Assembly (NCBI GenBank): GCA_947581745.1
Contig: CANPVW010000228.1
Span: 1-31,900, forward strand
Reading direction: 5' to 3'
DNA from: Candidatus Benthicola azotiphorus
GTDB taxonomy: Bacteria > Gemmatimonadota > Gemmatimonadetes > Palauibacterales > Palauibacteraceae
DNA: 31,900 nucleotides
Each line of letters opens with the position of its first letter. Within the stretch, counting starts at the first letter, position 1. The position numbers and the translations under genes were made by a program. Shown in pieces: positions 1 to 7,776 of this stretch. The notes below the pieces were generated by a model. The model did no database searches. It saw only the letters and a list, made by a program, of their open reading frames with translations, and had not been told where the DNA came from.

Positions 1-50
1 GCGACAATAATCCGCCAGACGGTGGCCGAGGGTCGGACCGACCCGCCTGT

Positions 51-2033
51 TCACAGGGGGCCCGCGGCCTCGAAGAGTCTCAGGCCATCGCGTGCCAGAT
101 GGGAGCCGTCGATCGTCCGCCCGGCCGAGCTGATCGCCTCCATTGCGCGTAGCAACAGGGCACCGGGGGGCAGAGTCCTGGAGAGTCCGCCTGTCGAGCC
201 CACGGCGATGAGGCACTCTCGGCTGCGCGACAGAGCGACGTTGAGAAGTCTGGGCAGATCGGGGTTCCGCTGCTCGTTCAGGAACCAGCTGCCTCCCGGG
301 GGCGCGTCCACCGTGTCCAGTATGACGGCCGTCTTCTCCCGGCCCTGGAACCGGTGGATCGTGGCGATCTCGAGGCCCGACGGAGCCGCCCGGCCGAGGC
401 GTGAGTTGACCTGCCGGTGGATCAGGCGCGCCTGCAGCCGATAGGGGGTGACCACGCCCACGTCCGTCACCCCCCGTCGCTGCAGGAGCTCGAGCAGCTT
501 CACGAGAACTTCCACGTGAACGGCGTTGGAGCGGGATCCCTCGGACCGCTCGACCCGGGGAGTGAGCGACTCCGTGTCCACCAGGACGAGCGGCGGGATA
601 GTGGATGCGCGGCGAGTCACGGCCGAAGCGTCGGTCAACCGGCCACCGTAGAACAGCTCGCTGACCAGCGCCCGAATGTGGGGCGCCATCCGGTACTGCT
701 CGGTCAGCATCGCGCACAGGTCATCCCGCGGGTCGGGAAGCTCCCTTCCCCCTCCCGGATCGATCGAGCCCGATTGCCGGAAGATGTCGCGGCTCAGCCA
801 CCGGGACGCCGCGACCCCCCTGGAGAGGACCACGGCGGGCAGCTGCTGGAAGTCACCCACCGCGATGACCCTCTCGGACGCGAGGCACGCACCCGAGAAC
901 AGGTAGGGCAAGGGTGCGGTGCTGGCCTCGTCTACGAAGAGGGACTCGAATCGGAGACCCCACAGGTCATCTCTCAGTGTCAGCCTGGCAAACGTGGTGA
1001 GGACGACATCCGCCTGAGCCAGAGCCCGGGCTCCAGCTCGCTGAAGCTCGGCTGCCAGGTGCCCGACCCTGGCCAGCGCGCCCGGCGAAGCGCCCCCGCT
1101 ACGCGCCCTCGCGAGCACGGCGCCGTAGCGGTGACCGAGAGCCGGGTCCGAAGTCCGGGACCGCACGATGCCGAACTCCGCTTCCAGCTCCTCGAACATG
1201 CGCGTCAGCCGCCCGGGGTCGCGATCTTCTCTCCGCTGGACGACCGCGTCGAGCGACAGGTCGGCGTCTCCCGAAGCACTGTGGCCGGCTCCGACACGGA
1301 CGATTCGTCCATTCGCCAGCGCCTCCGGCCCCATCGACCCGGCGACCCGTCGCGCCGCCTCGTCGACCGCCACGTTCGTCGTCGCGAGGACCAGCACTTT
1401 CCCCTCGTCCGCCAGCGCCCGCACCGCCTGGCCCAGCAGAAGAGTCTTGCCGGTGCCCGGAGGGCCCCACACCAACTGGGTTCGACTCCCGAGAATGCGC
1501 TTCAGGGCCGCGACCTGACAGTCGTTGAGTCCTTCGATCAGGGATTGGGAGACGGGTCGAGTCCCCGTGTCGGGAAACCGGCCGCCGAACAGCCGAAGGG
1601 CCGTGTCCGTGTGGTAGGACGACGGCTCCGAGCCGATGTGTGACAGGCGGGAGTCGAGCGCGCTCAGGAGCCAGGTGGGGTCGAAGCGTAGCTCCGCGGG
1701 CCCGGCCAGGCGCCCCAGGAATTCCTGCACGTTGACGCGCAGCCCCCTGTTCCCCGGATCCCACCGCGTCACGAAGCCGAGCGACTCCCCCGCCTCGCAC
1801 GCAACCCGGACTGCGTCGTCGGCCCGGATGACGTACCTTCCGGGCGCGAGGGTCCAATCGTACGTGAAACCCGTCGAATCGGCGTCGACCTCGTGGCCCC
1901 CGGAGGCCTCGACGGCCTGGGCGACACCCCGACGGACCAGGTCGTCCTGGATCGCGAGGATCTCTTCGTCGATGGCCTGCTGGAAGCCTTCGAGGAAGAC
2001 TTCCATCCCGGCCGGCCGCTGCGGAACGCTCAT
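51..2033 (-). CDS. Superfamily 1 DNA2/Upf1-like AAA helicase
   Basis: ATP-dependent nucleic-acid helicase of the SF1B (DNA2/NAM7/Upf1) type, 660 aa from the ATG at 2033. Motifs in order: Walker A GPPGTGKT (190-197), Walker B VDEAS (D368, E369), motif III GDFQQLP (393-399), EQYRM (445-449), motif V TIHRFQGRE (558-566) and motif VI VALSRSR (599-605). All catalytic motifs look intact. Residues 1-165 form an N-terminal region that I cannot assign; no nuclease motif is visible. The frame stays open upstream to 2276, but that stretch is Arg/Pro-rich, overlaps the divergent decarboxylase gene and has no good start, so I chose 2033, although its ribosome binding site is weak. No partner nuclease or methylase is adjacent, so a role in repair or replication is only a family-level guess. 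The family assignment is firm. Confidence 0.9.
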   Translation of the reverse strand: MSVPQRPAGMEVFLEGFQQAIDEEILAIQDDLVRRGVAQAVEASGGHEVDADSTGFTYDWTLAPGRYVIRADDAVRVACEAGESLGFVTRWDPGNRGLRVNVQEFLGRLAGPAELRFDPTWLLSALDSRLSHIGSEPSSYHTDTALRLFGGRFPDTGTRPVSQSLIEGLNDCQVAALKRILGSRTQLVWGPPGTGKTLLLGQAVRALADEGKVLVLATTNVAVDEAARRVAGSMGPEALANGRIVRVGAGHSASGDADLSLDAVVQRREDRDPGRLTRMFEELEAEFGIVRSRTSDPALGHRYGAVLARARSGGASPGALARVGHLAAELQRAGARALAQADVVLTTFARLTLRDDLWGLRFESLFVDEASTAPLPYLFSGACLASERVIAVGDFQQLPAVVLSRGVAASRWLSRDIFRQSGSIDPGGGRELPDPRDDLCAMLTEQYRMAPHIRALVSELFYGGRLTDASAVTRRASTIPPLVLVDTESLTPRVERSEGSRSNAVHVEVLVKLLELLQRRGVTDVGVVTPYRLQARLIHRQVNSRLGRAAPSGLEIATIHRFQGREKTAVILDTVDAPPGGSWFLNEQRNPDLPRLLNVALSRSRECLIAVGSTGGLSRTLPPGALLLRAMEAISSAGRTIDGSHLARDGLRLFEAAGPL

Positions 2034-2109
2034 CAGCCGGACAAGGTCGGGCCGTCGGACCTCCCGCGCCACGGGGTGGCCGGCCCGAATCGCTGTCCAT
2101 GACGTCGGC

Positions 2110-2125
2110 GGAGGAAGAGAACGTG
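2110..2125 (+). promoter_or_regulatory. Ribosome binding site deciding the decarboxylase start
   Basis: GGAGG at 2110-2114 lies 8 nt before a GTG at 2123-2125. This is a far better initiation site than the in-frame ATG at 2099, which has no purine-rich tract upstream. It therefore favours GTG 2123 as the decarboxylase start. Confidence 0.6.
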
Positions 2126-3544
2126 AGCTCAGGGAGCTTTCTCGAGGACGCCGCGCGCGCCGCGCGCTGGATCGAGTCCTATCGAAATGGTGTCGGCGAC
2201 CTGCCGGTCCTTCCCCGCGTGCGGCCGGGAGACGTCTCGGGGGGACTCGGCACGGTACCGCCCGAGGCTCCGGCAAGCCTGGCCGCGGTTCTCGCCGACC
2301 TCGACGAGATCATCGTTCCGGGTCTCACTCACTGGAATCACCCCGGCTTCTTCGCATATTTCTGCAGCTCCACCACCGATGCGGGTGTGCTGGCCGAGTT
2401 TCTCGCCGCGGAGCTGAATCAGAACGCGATGTTGTGGCGGACCTCGCCAGCCGGCACCGAACTGGAACGGCGGATGGTGGAGTGGGTCCGTCGCTTCGTG
2501 GAGCTTCCCGACTCGTTCAGCGGTCTGATCCTGGACACCGCTTCCACCAGCTCGTTCACTGCCCTCCTGGCGGCACGCGAGCGGGCGGTGCCCGGCGTGC
2601 GCGCGCGGGGGCTGTCCGGGCGAGGCGACCTCGGTCCCTGCACGCTGTACGTATCCGAAGAAGCGCACAGCTCGCTGGACAAGGCCGCCGCAGCCGCCGG
2701 ATTGGGCCTCGATCAGGTGCGGAAAGTGCCCGTGGACTCGCGGCTCCGCATGATACCTGATGCGCTCGACGAGGCCATCACCGTCGATCGGCGTAACGGG
2801 CTGACCCCCGTGATGGTGTGCGCCACGATAGGAACGACGTCGACGACCAGTGTAGATCCGGTGCGGGAGGTGGCGGACATCTGCGATCGGCTGGGCGTGT
2901 GGCTCCACGTGGACGCCGCGTACGCGGGTCCTGCGGCGGCGCTAGCCGAGAAGAGTCAGGAATTCGAGGGGTGGGAGCGTGCCGACTCGATCGTGCTGAA
3001 CCCTCACAAGTGGATGTCCGTTCCGATCGACTGTTCTGTCCTCCTGTACCGGGACGAGGAGGCCATGCGCCAGCCTCTGTCGCTGACGCCGGAGTACCTC
3101 AGCAGCGAGGAAGACGGCCGGGATCTGATGGACATCGGGCTGTCGCTCGGTCGGCGCTTTCGGGCGCTCAAGCTCTGGTTTCAGTTTCGCATGGAGGGCA
3201 CGGAAGCGATTCGCGCCAGGCTGCGTTCTCACATCCAGCTGGCGGACCGGCTGGCGGACTGGATCGAGGAAGACGGGAGATTCGAGCTGGCCGCCCCGCA
3301 CCCGTTCTCTCTCGTGGTGTTCCGGGCACTGCCACCCAGCGGTGCCGATCCGGATGATTGGAACCGTCGCCTGCTGACGGCGGTAAACCGTCGAGGCCCG
3401 GTGTTCCTGTCCCATACCACCGTCGGAGGTCGGTACGTGATCCGCCTGGCCGTCGGAAGCGCCCGGGGAACCGAACAGGCCGTGCGTGAGGCCTGGCGAC
3501 TGCTCGGAGAGGAATACGATCGCATGGAGAAAGGCGTGACATGA
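2123..3544 (+). CDS. PLP-dependent group II amino-acid decarboxylase (aromatic-L-amino-acid decarboxylase-like)
   Basis: Fold-type I PLP enzyme of the DDC/glutamate decarboxylase family, expected to convert an amino acid, probably aromatic, to an amine plus CO2 in the cytoplasm. The GTG start gives 473 aa, the normal length; an in-frame ATG at 2099 would add 8 residues. Visible landmarks, numbered from GTG: LTHWNHPGFFAYF near residue 70, EEAHSS with the cofactor-stacking His182, VDAAYAG with Asp264, and NPHKW with the Schiff-base Lys296. The N-terminal helix (SFLEDAARAARWIESY) and the active-site order match the family. Substrate cannot be read from sequence: Trp, Tyr, DOPA, Phe and non-aromatic substrates all occur. 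It overlaps the peroxiredoxin gene by ATGA, so the two are probably translated together. The helicase gene is divergent, leaving about 90 bp for both promoters. Confidence 0.92.
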   Translation: MSSGSFLEDAARAARWIESYRNGVGDLPVLPRVRPGDVSGGLGTVPPEAPASLAAVLADLDEIIVPGLTHWNHPGFFAYFCSSTTDAGVLAEFLAAELNQNAMLWRTSPAGTELERRMVEWVRRFVELPDSFSGLILDTASTSSFTALLAARERAVPGVRARGLSGRGDLGPCTLYVSEEAHSSLDKAAAAAGLGLDQVRKVPVDSRLRMIPDALDEAITVDRRNGLTPVMVCATIGTTSTTSVDPVREVADICDRLGVWLHVDAAYAGPAAALAEKSQEFEGWERADSIVLNPHKWMSVPIDCSVLLYRDEEAMRQPLSLTPEYLSSEEDGRDLMDIGLSLGRRFRALKLWFQFRMEGTEAIRARLRSHIQLADRLADWIEEDGRFELAAPHPFSLVVFRALPPSGADPDDWNRRLLTAVNRRGPVFLSHTTVGGRYVIRLAVGSARGTEQAVREAWRLLGEEYDRMEKGVT

Positions 3545-3999
3545 TTGAGATCGGCGACGTGGCACCGGACTTTTCGCTGCCCTCGGACGGCGGAGACACG
3601 GTCCGACTCAGTGACCTGCGAGGCAGGCGGGTCGTACTGTATTTCTACCCCAAGGACGACACGAGCGGTTGCACGAAAGAGGCATGCGGTTTTCGGGACG
3701 CACTGCCCGTGATCCGGGAGCTGAACGCCACGGTCCTCGGGGTCAGCCCGGATCCGGTGCAGTCTCACCAGCGCTTCCGCGACAAGTACGGCCTGAACTT
3801 CCCGCTTCTCGCGGACGAGGATCATCAGGTCGCCGAGGCCTACGGCGCCTGGGGAAAGAAGAAGTTGTACGGAAGGGAGTACGAGGGAATCCTGAGGTCT
3901 ACGTTCGTGATCGGCGAGGACGGTCGGATCGAGAAGGCATACCGGAAGGTGAGGCCGGCAGAGCACGCGGACGAGGTCGTCGCGGAGCTCGGCGGATGA
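3541..3999 (+). CDS. bcp: Thioredoxin-dependent peroxiredoxin, BCP/PrxQ type
   Basis: Thiol peroxidase that reduces H2O2 and organic hydroperoxides using thioredoxin; cytoplasmic. The 152 aa length is typical of BCP. The N-terminal AhpC/TSA fold carries the peroxidatic Cys44 in TSGCTKEAC, with the resolving Cys49 five residues later, the classic one-helix PrxQ arrangement. Further family signatures are FYPKDDTSGC, LLADEDHQVAEAYGAWG and STFVIGEDGRI. The ATG at 3541 overlaps the decarboxylase stop (ATGA), and the next gene again starts within this gene's stop codon. Such coupling suggests one transcript for the three genes. An amine- or peroxide-related function shared with the decarboxylase is possible but is only inferred. 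Confidence 0.95.
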   Translation: MIEIGDVAPDFSLPSDGGDTVRLSDLRGRRVVLYFYPKDDTSGCTKEACGFRDALPVIRELNATVLGVSPDPVQSHQRFRDKYGLNFPLLADEDHQVAEAYGAWGKKKLYGREYEGILRSTFVIGEDGRIEKAYRKVRPAEHADEVVAELGG

Positions 4000-4682
4000 C
4001 CGCCCGACCTCCTCTGACAGGGATGCTCCTCACGGCTCTCGCGACGGCGCTGGTCGCCGCCGCACCCGCCAGGGCTCAGGACGCAGCCGAGGCGATGCTC
4101 CGGGTGCCCGGACAGCAGTCGACGATCCTCGAGCGGGCCGACCGCGCCCGGGTGAAGGGAGACCCGGAAGCCCCGATTCGAATCGTGGAGATCTCCGACT
4201 TCGAGTGCCCCTTCTGCGCGAGATTCTATGCCGAAACCTACAAGGCGCTCGACAGCATCTACGTGCGTTCGGGCACCGCCCGGTACTTGTGGATCTCCTT
4301 TCCGAACTCGGCTCACCCGCGTGCCTGGCCGGCCATCGAGGCCGCGTTCTGCGCCGGCGCCGCAGGCCGCTTCTGGGAGATGCACGATGTTCTGTTCGAG
4401 CGCCGGGAGGAGTGGTCGAAGGCCCCGGATCCGAACGCGCTTTTCCGCTCGTGGGCAGAGGGTATCGGAATCGACGGCGAGTCCTTCGCCGCCTGTCTGC
4501 TCAACGACCAGACCGCGCCGCTCCAGGTGAGGGACTACGAGTCGGCCATCGCGGCCGGTGTCGGCAGCACGCCGTTCTTCGTCATCGGCGACAGCGTGGC
4601 GATCCGCGGGGCGGTTCCGCTGGAGACTTTCCGCTCGGCCGTCGACAGTGTTCTGGTCGTTCGGGGGCTCGACGTCCCCTGA
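3996..4682 (+). CDS. Exported DsbA-like thiol:disulfide protein (thioredoxin fold)
   Basis: Predicted periplasmic or secreted thioredoxin-fold protein, 228 aa. The N-terminus is a signal peptide (MTARPPLTGMLLTALATALV then AAAPARA), with likely cleavage before Gln28. A thioredoxin_4/DsbA-type domain follows: IRIVEISDFECPFCARF carries the redox motif CPFC (71-74), the segment around 120-180 is the helical insertion, and STPFFVIG contains the cis-Pro193 that faces the active site. The protein belongs to the family often labelled DsbA-like or vitamin-K-epoxide-linked thioredoxin, and could act as an oxidase or an isomerase. The ATG at 3996 overlaps the bcp stop (ATGA). The frame is open further upstream inside bcp, but the signal peptide fixes the start. 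It ends 7 bp before the convergent stop of the next gene, leaving no room for an ordinary terminator. Confidence 0.9.
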   Translation: MTARPPLTGMLLTALATALVAAAPARAQDAAEAMLRVPGQQSTILERADRARVKGDPEAPIRIVEISDFECPFCARFYAETYKALDSIYVRSGTARYLWISFPNSAHPRAWPAIEAAFCAGAAGRFWEMHDVLFERREEWSKAPDPNALFRSWAEGIGIDGESFAACLLNDQTAPLQVRDYESAIAAGVGSTPFFVIGDSVAIRGAVPLETFRSAVDSVLVVRGLDVP

Positions 4683-4689
4683 AATCCTG

Positions 4690-5415
4690 TCAGCGCTCTC
4701 CGGCCGACAGTCTCCGAAACACGAGCCGCATTCCCTCGATCGCCGCCGACGCCGTGCGGGCCGCATCCTCGAAGCGCAGCGACAGCTCGCGCTCGCCCGT
4801 ACCGGCAAGCGGAATCTCCACTGTGAAGTGCACGGACACCCCGGCCGGCCTCACCTCGGCGGTGCGGTCGGCCCACCCGTCCTCCGAAGCGTCCAGCGCA
4901 CCTTCGATGTGCACTTCGACCACGTCGCACGCCCCCCCCACCTCCTGGGCCATCACCGCAAGACGCCGGGCCAGCGACTCGTTGGACTCCGGATCGGAGC
5001 GCCGCTCGTCCATCCACAGGGTGGGAGGCGCGACATCGAGGGCCAGATATCCCAGGTGCACGTCCGGGTGGAATCCCAGCCCCGGGACGGGACCCTCCGG
5101 GGCGGCCGCCGCGTCCCCGAACGGCTCGTCCTCCGCCTCCCACTCGAGATAGGACAGCAGGCCCTCCGGCCCGATCGCAGCCGCCGCGACCGCAATCTCG
5201 TCGAGCGACAACTCGACCAGCGCGGATGGGGCGTGCAATGCGTCGATCGCGCCTGATTCCATGATGTCCAGCTCGGACTGGTCGTACGCCAGGCATCGGA
5301 AGAACCAGGACGAGGGCTCCTGCCGACCCTCGAATTCGTCCCTCACCCCGAGGCCCGCGCCCCGCAGGGCGCTGAGCAGGTTGTAGGCGATCTGATGGCG
5401 GGTGAAGTTGGGCAC
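4690..5415 (-). CDS. Hypothetical cytoplasmic protein, no recognised domain
   Basis: I do not recognise this 241-aa protein. It is acidic and has no signal peptide or membrane segment. The N-terminus is MPNFTRHQIAYNLLSALRGA, helical in character. A Pro/Gly-rich acidic linker sits near 100-115, and the C-terminal half alternates charged and hydrophobic residues (for example CDVVEVHIEGALDA and VSVHFTVEIPL), suggesting beta strands, before a final helix. The start is GTG at 5415, preceded by GAGGAG at about 7 nt, which supports it. Only 3 nt separate it from the stop of the upstream secreted-protein gene, so the two almost certainly share a transcript. It is convergent with the DsbA-like gene. 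Codon usage resembles its neighbours and I see no sign of decay. Confidence 0.75.
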   Translation of the reverse strand: MPNFTRHQIAYNLLSALRGAGLGVRDEFEGRQEPSSWFFRCLAYDQSELDIMESGAIDALHAPSALVELSLDEIAVAAAAIGPEGLLSYLEWEAEDEPFGDAAAAPEGPVPGLGFHPDVHLGYLALDVAPPTLWMDERRSDPESNESLARRLAVMAQEVGGACDVVEVHIEGALDASEDGWADRTAEVRPAGVSVHFTVEIPLAGTGERELSLRFEDAARTASAAIEGMRLVFRRLSAGER

Positions 5416-5418
5416 CGT

Positions 5419-6006
5419 CTACTCCTCGAGACCGATCATGATATGCGCCCACGGCGTACCTGGAAGCATCAGCCACGGCAAGTTGCCGGCCGGCCGGCCC
5501 GGCAGGCCCAGGTCCTCCAGCGTCGCACCGGGAACGTACACCACAACGAGCCTGCGCGCCCCCTCGAGATCCCCCGCGTCACCGTCCGCCGTGATCGAAT
5601 AGAGCGCCGCCCGTTCCGGCATCGTGAGCGTCCCTGCCTCCAGTGCCGCGTAGCGCGCATCCATAACCTCGGCCCGCCCCTTGCCCTCCGCACGCATTCG
5701 CCGTCCGAGGGCCATGAAATCGTCGAGACTTCGATGGTAGCAAGCCACGTGGAACCCGTCGACTTCCGGATCGTCGGCGAGACAGATCAGGGAGTTCTTG
5801 CCCTGGCGCAACACGGACAGAGGATCCGATTCGCGCGCCTCGCGGCCGTATCCGAGGACCGTCGCGTCCGCACGCATCGATTCCGGGGCTGCCAGAACGG
5901 CCTGCCGGATCTGCGCGTCGAGGTCCGGCGCGGCCGGCTCCTGGGCCGGACAGACCGACGCGGTCAGTTGAATGAGCAGGAACGGTGCAATCGCTCGAAT
6001 CCACAT
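5419..6006 (-). CDS. Secreted protein of unknown function
   Basis: Predicted 195-aa exported protein. The N-terminus (MWIRAIAPFLLIQLTASVCP) is a signal peptide with likely cleavage after CPA; the Cys lacks a proper lipobox, so a lipoprotein is unlikely. The mature part has Cys residues in SLICLAD and HVACYH, and a conserved-looking C-terminus (VVVYVPGATLEDLGLP, then PWLMLPGTPWAHIM) that recalls a family of uncharacterised secreted bacterial proteins; I state that from memory and without a search. I chose the ATG at 6006 because GGAGG lies 8 nt before it. An ATG at 6021 overlaps that Shine-Dalgarno tract and would put a polar stretch before the signal peptide. It is the first gene of a two-gene unit with the hypothetical protein downstream and is divergent from pntAA. 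Confidence 0.75.
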   Translation of the reverse strand: MWIRAIAPFLLIQLTASVCPAQEPAAPDLDAQIRQAVLAAPESMRADATVLGYGREARESDPLSVLRQGKNSLICLADDPEVDGFHVACYHRSLDDFMALGRRMRAEGKGRAEVMDARYAALEAGTLTMPERAALYSITADGDAGDLEGARRLVVVYVPGATLEDLGLPGRPAGNLPWLMLPGTPWAHIMIGLEE

Positions 6007-6336
6007 CTCGTTGGCCTCCACTTGTCACTTTGTCCCGCGGTGGGATAGGTTGGCCCGGCCGGATGCGTCAGCCGGGCCGCGCGACCCCGGTCGAAGGGCG
6101 CGCGATCCTCAGAAAGGTACGACAATCAGCGCCTTCTCTGCACATCGACCCCTTCCCCCGGATGCGGGACGGCTTGTCCCGGCGGCTCTTCCCTGCGGCA
6201 CGCTTCTCGCTATCCTGCGGGAGACTCGTGCTCACGTGAGCCGGCGACGTCGACGCAAGAACTTCCACCGTCGGCGACCGATGTGGCCGGACGTAGCGGC
6301 CGCCAGGTTTGAACCCTACACGAGAGTGAACAACCC
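6007..6336. other. Divergent intergenic region with a hairpin and a 12-bp palindrome
   Basis: This 330-bp gene-free stretch separates the divergent secreted-protein gene and pntAA and must hold promoters for both. Two inverted repeats are visible: GGCCCGGC/GCCGGGCC at 6052-6059 and 6071-6078 (11-nt loop), and a perfect palindrome GCTCACGTGAGC at 6230-6241, centred on CACGTG. I see no convincing -35/-10 pair, no coding frame with a plausible protein and no tRNA. The palindrome is a candidate operator only because of its position and symmetry. Confidence 0.4.
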
Positions 6337-7467
6337 ATGCGAATAGCTGTCCCGAAGGAGCATACGCCGCTCGATCGGCGCGTGGCCATGTCCCCGCAGG
6401 CGATCAAGCGTCTCGATTCGGACGAGATCCAGTTCGTCGTCGAGAGTGGGGCCGGCCTCGGAGCCTCCTTCACCGACGACGAGTACCGCGATGCCGGAGC
6501 CCAGATCGCCGGTGATCCGCAGTCCCTGTTCGAGGGGGCCGACGTGGTCATGAAGGTCAACGGCCCCGTTCTGCGCGAAGACGGAACCGACGAGCTCGAG
6601 CTGATACCGGCCGGTGCTCTCTTCATCGCCCAGATGAGGCCGCACGAGAACGCCGAGGTCCTGAAGCGGCTGGCGGATCGCGGCGTGACCTCGTTCTCGA
6701 TGGAACTGATGCCGCGCACGACCCTCGCTCAGCGCATGGACTGCCTCTCGGCCTTCAGCACGGTCGCGGGCTACATGGCCGTGATCCGAGGCGCACAGGC
6801 GGCCAGCAAATTCTTCCCCATGCTGACGACCGCCGCCGGGACGATTCCGCCGGCGAACGTCTTCGTGATCGGCGCGGGAGTCGCCGGTCTGCAGGCCATC
6901 GCGACGGCCCGCCGCCTCGGCGCCGTCGTGGAGGGCTTCGACATCCGGCCCGAGACCAAGGAGCAGGTTCAGAGTCTCGGGGCGACGTTCGTCGAGTGGG
7001 AACACGCCACCGAGGACATGCAGACCGAGGGAGGATACGCGAAGGAGGTCTCGGCCGACGAGGAGCAGCGTGAAAGGGACCTCCTGGCCGCTCACATAGC
7101 GAAGTCCGACGTGGTCATCACGACGGCCCTCGTTCCGGGCAGGCCGGCGCCGAAGCTCATCTCGGAGGACATGGTCAAGGGGATGCGCCCCGGGTCGGTG
7201 ATCGTCGATCTCGCCGCCGAAACGGGTGGCAACTGCGAACTGACCGTCAAGGGAGAGAACGTCGAGCGTCACGGCGTGCTCATCCTCGGACAGACGGATC
7301 TCGCGGCTTCGCTGCCGGTTCACGGCAGCCTGATGTACAGCCGCATTCTGTCAGTCCTCCTGCAGCACGTCCTGGACTCCGATGGAAAGCTGGTCATCGA
7401 CCTCGATGACGAGATCACGACCGCGATCGCGGTCACGCACGACGGGAATGTGAGGTATCAGCAATGA
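6337..7467 (+). CDS. pntAA: Proton-translocating NAD(P) transhydrogenase, subunit alpha part 1 (domain I, NAD(H)-binding)
   Basis: Domain I of the transhydrogenase that transfers hydride from NADH to NADP+, driven by the proton gradient; this subunit is peripheral on the cytoplasmic face. The 376-aa length fits the separate alpha1 subunit of three-subunit enzymes such as that of Rhodospirillum rubrum. The RQD loop is intact at Arg127, Gln132 and Asp135 (PRTTLAQRMD), and the NAD-binding Rossmann motif is GAGVAG (179-184). The mobile-loop region TEGGYAKEVSADEEQRE and the segment DLAAETGGN are also present. It is related to alanine dehydrogenase, but the RQD loop and the following pntAB and pntB genes settle the identity. 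Its stop overlaps the pntAB start by ATGA. The ribosome binding site is weak (GAGAG about 10 nt before ATG). Confidence 0.97.
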   Translation: MRIAVPKEHTPLDRRVAMSPQAIKRLDSDEIQFVVESGAGLGASFTDDEYRDAGAQIAGDPQSLFEGADVVMKVNGPVLREDGTDELELIPAGALFIAQMRPHENAEVLKRLADRGVTSFSMELMPRTTLAQRMDCLSAFSTVAGYMAVIRGAQAASKFFPMLTTAAGTIPPANVFVIGAGVAGLQAIATARRLGAVVEGFDIRPETKEQVQSLGATFVEWEHATEDMQTEGGYAKEVSADEEQRERDLLAAHIAKSDVVITTALVPGRPAPKLISEDMVKGMRPGSVIVDLAAETGGNCELTVKGENVERHGVLILGQTDLAASLPVHGSLMYSRILSVLLQHVLDSDGKLVIDLDDEITTAIAVTHDGNVRYQQ

Positions 7468-7757
7468 CCGGTACGATTCTCATCAGCGTGTACGTCTTCG
7501 TGCTGGCGATGTTCGTCGGCTTCGAGGTCATCACGAAGGTCCCGCCAACGCTGCATACGCCACTGATGTCAGGCTCCAACGCCATCTCCGGCATATCGAT
7601 CGTCGGGGCGCTGGTGATAGCGGGAATGGGCGAGGGAACGATGTTCGACATCATCGGCGTGATAGCGGTGGCTGCCGCGACGATCAACGTCGTGGGCGGA
7701 TTCATGGTCACCGACCGGATGCTGCAGATGTTCCGGCGGGACACCGACACGAACTAG
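7464..7757 (+). CDS. pntAB: NAD(P) transhydrogenase, subunit alpha part 2 (domain II membrane part)
   Basis: Small 97-aa membrane subunit that supplies the alpha-side helices of the proton channel (domain II). Three hydrophobic segments are visible, at about 4-22, 43-57 and 59-80, with the family signature VPPTLHTPLMSGSNAISGI between the first and second. The ATG at 7464 overlaps the pntAA stop (ATGA), so translation is likely coupled, which would help keep the subunits in balance. The length matches the alpha2 subunit of split enzymes; in Escherichia coli this region is fused to domain I. The next gene, pntB, starts 19 nt downstream. Confidence 0.96.
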   Translation: MTGTILISVYVFVLAMFVGFEVITKVPPTLHTPLMSGSNAISGISIVGALVIAGMGEGTMFDIIGVIAVAAATINVVGGFMVTDRMLQMFRRDTDTN

Positions 7758-7776
7758 CGAAAACCGAGGCAGATAG

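Noticed and set aside
1..50. Left edge before the helicase stop
   Set aside because: Fifty bases with no recognisable gene end, hairpin or RNA; too short to judge.
2034..2276. N-terminal extension of the helicase frame
   Set aside because: It overlaps the divergent decarboxylase gene and is Arg/Pro-rich without conservation-like pattern.
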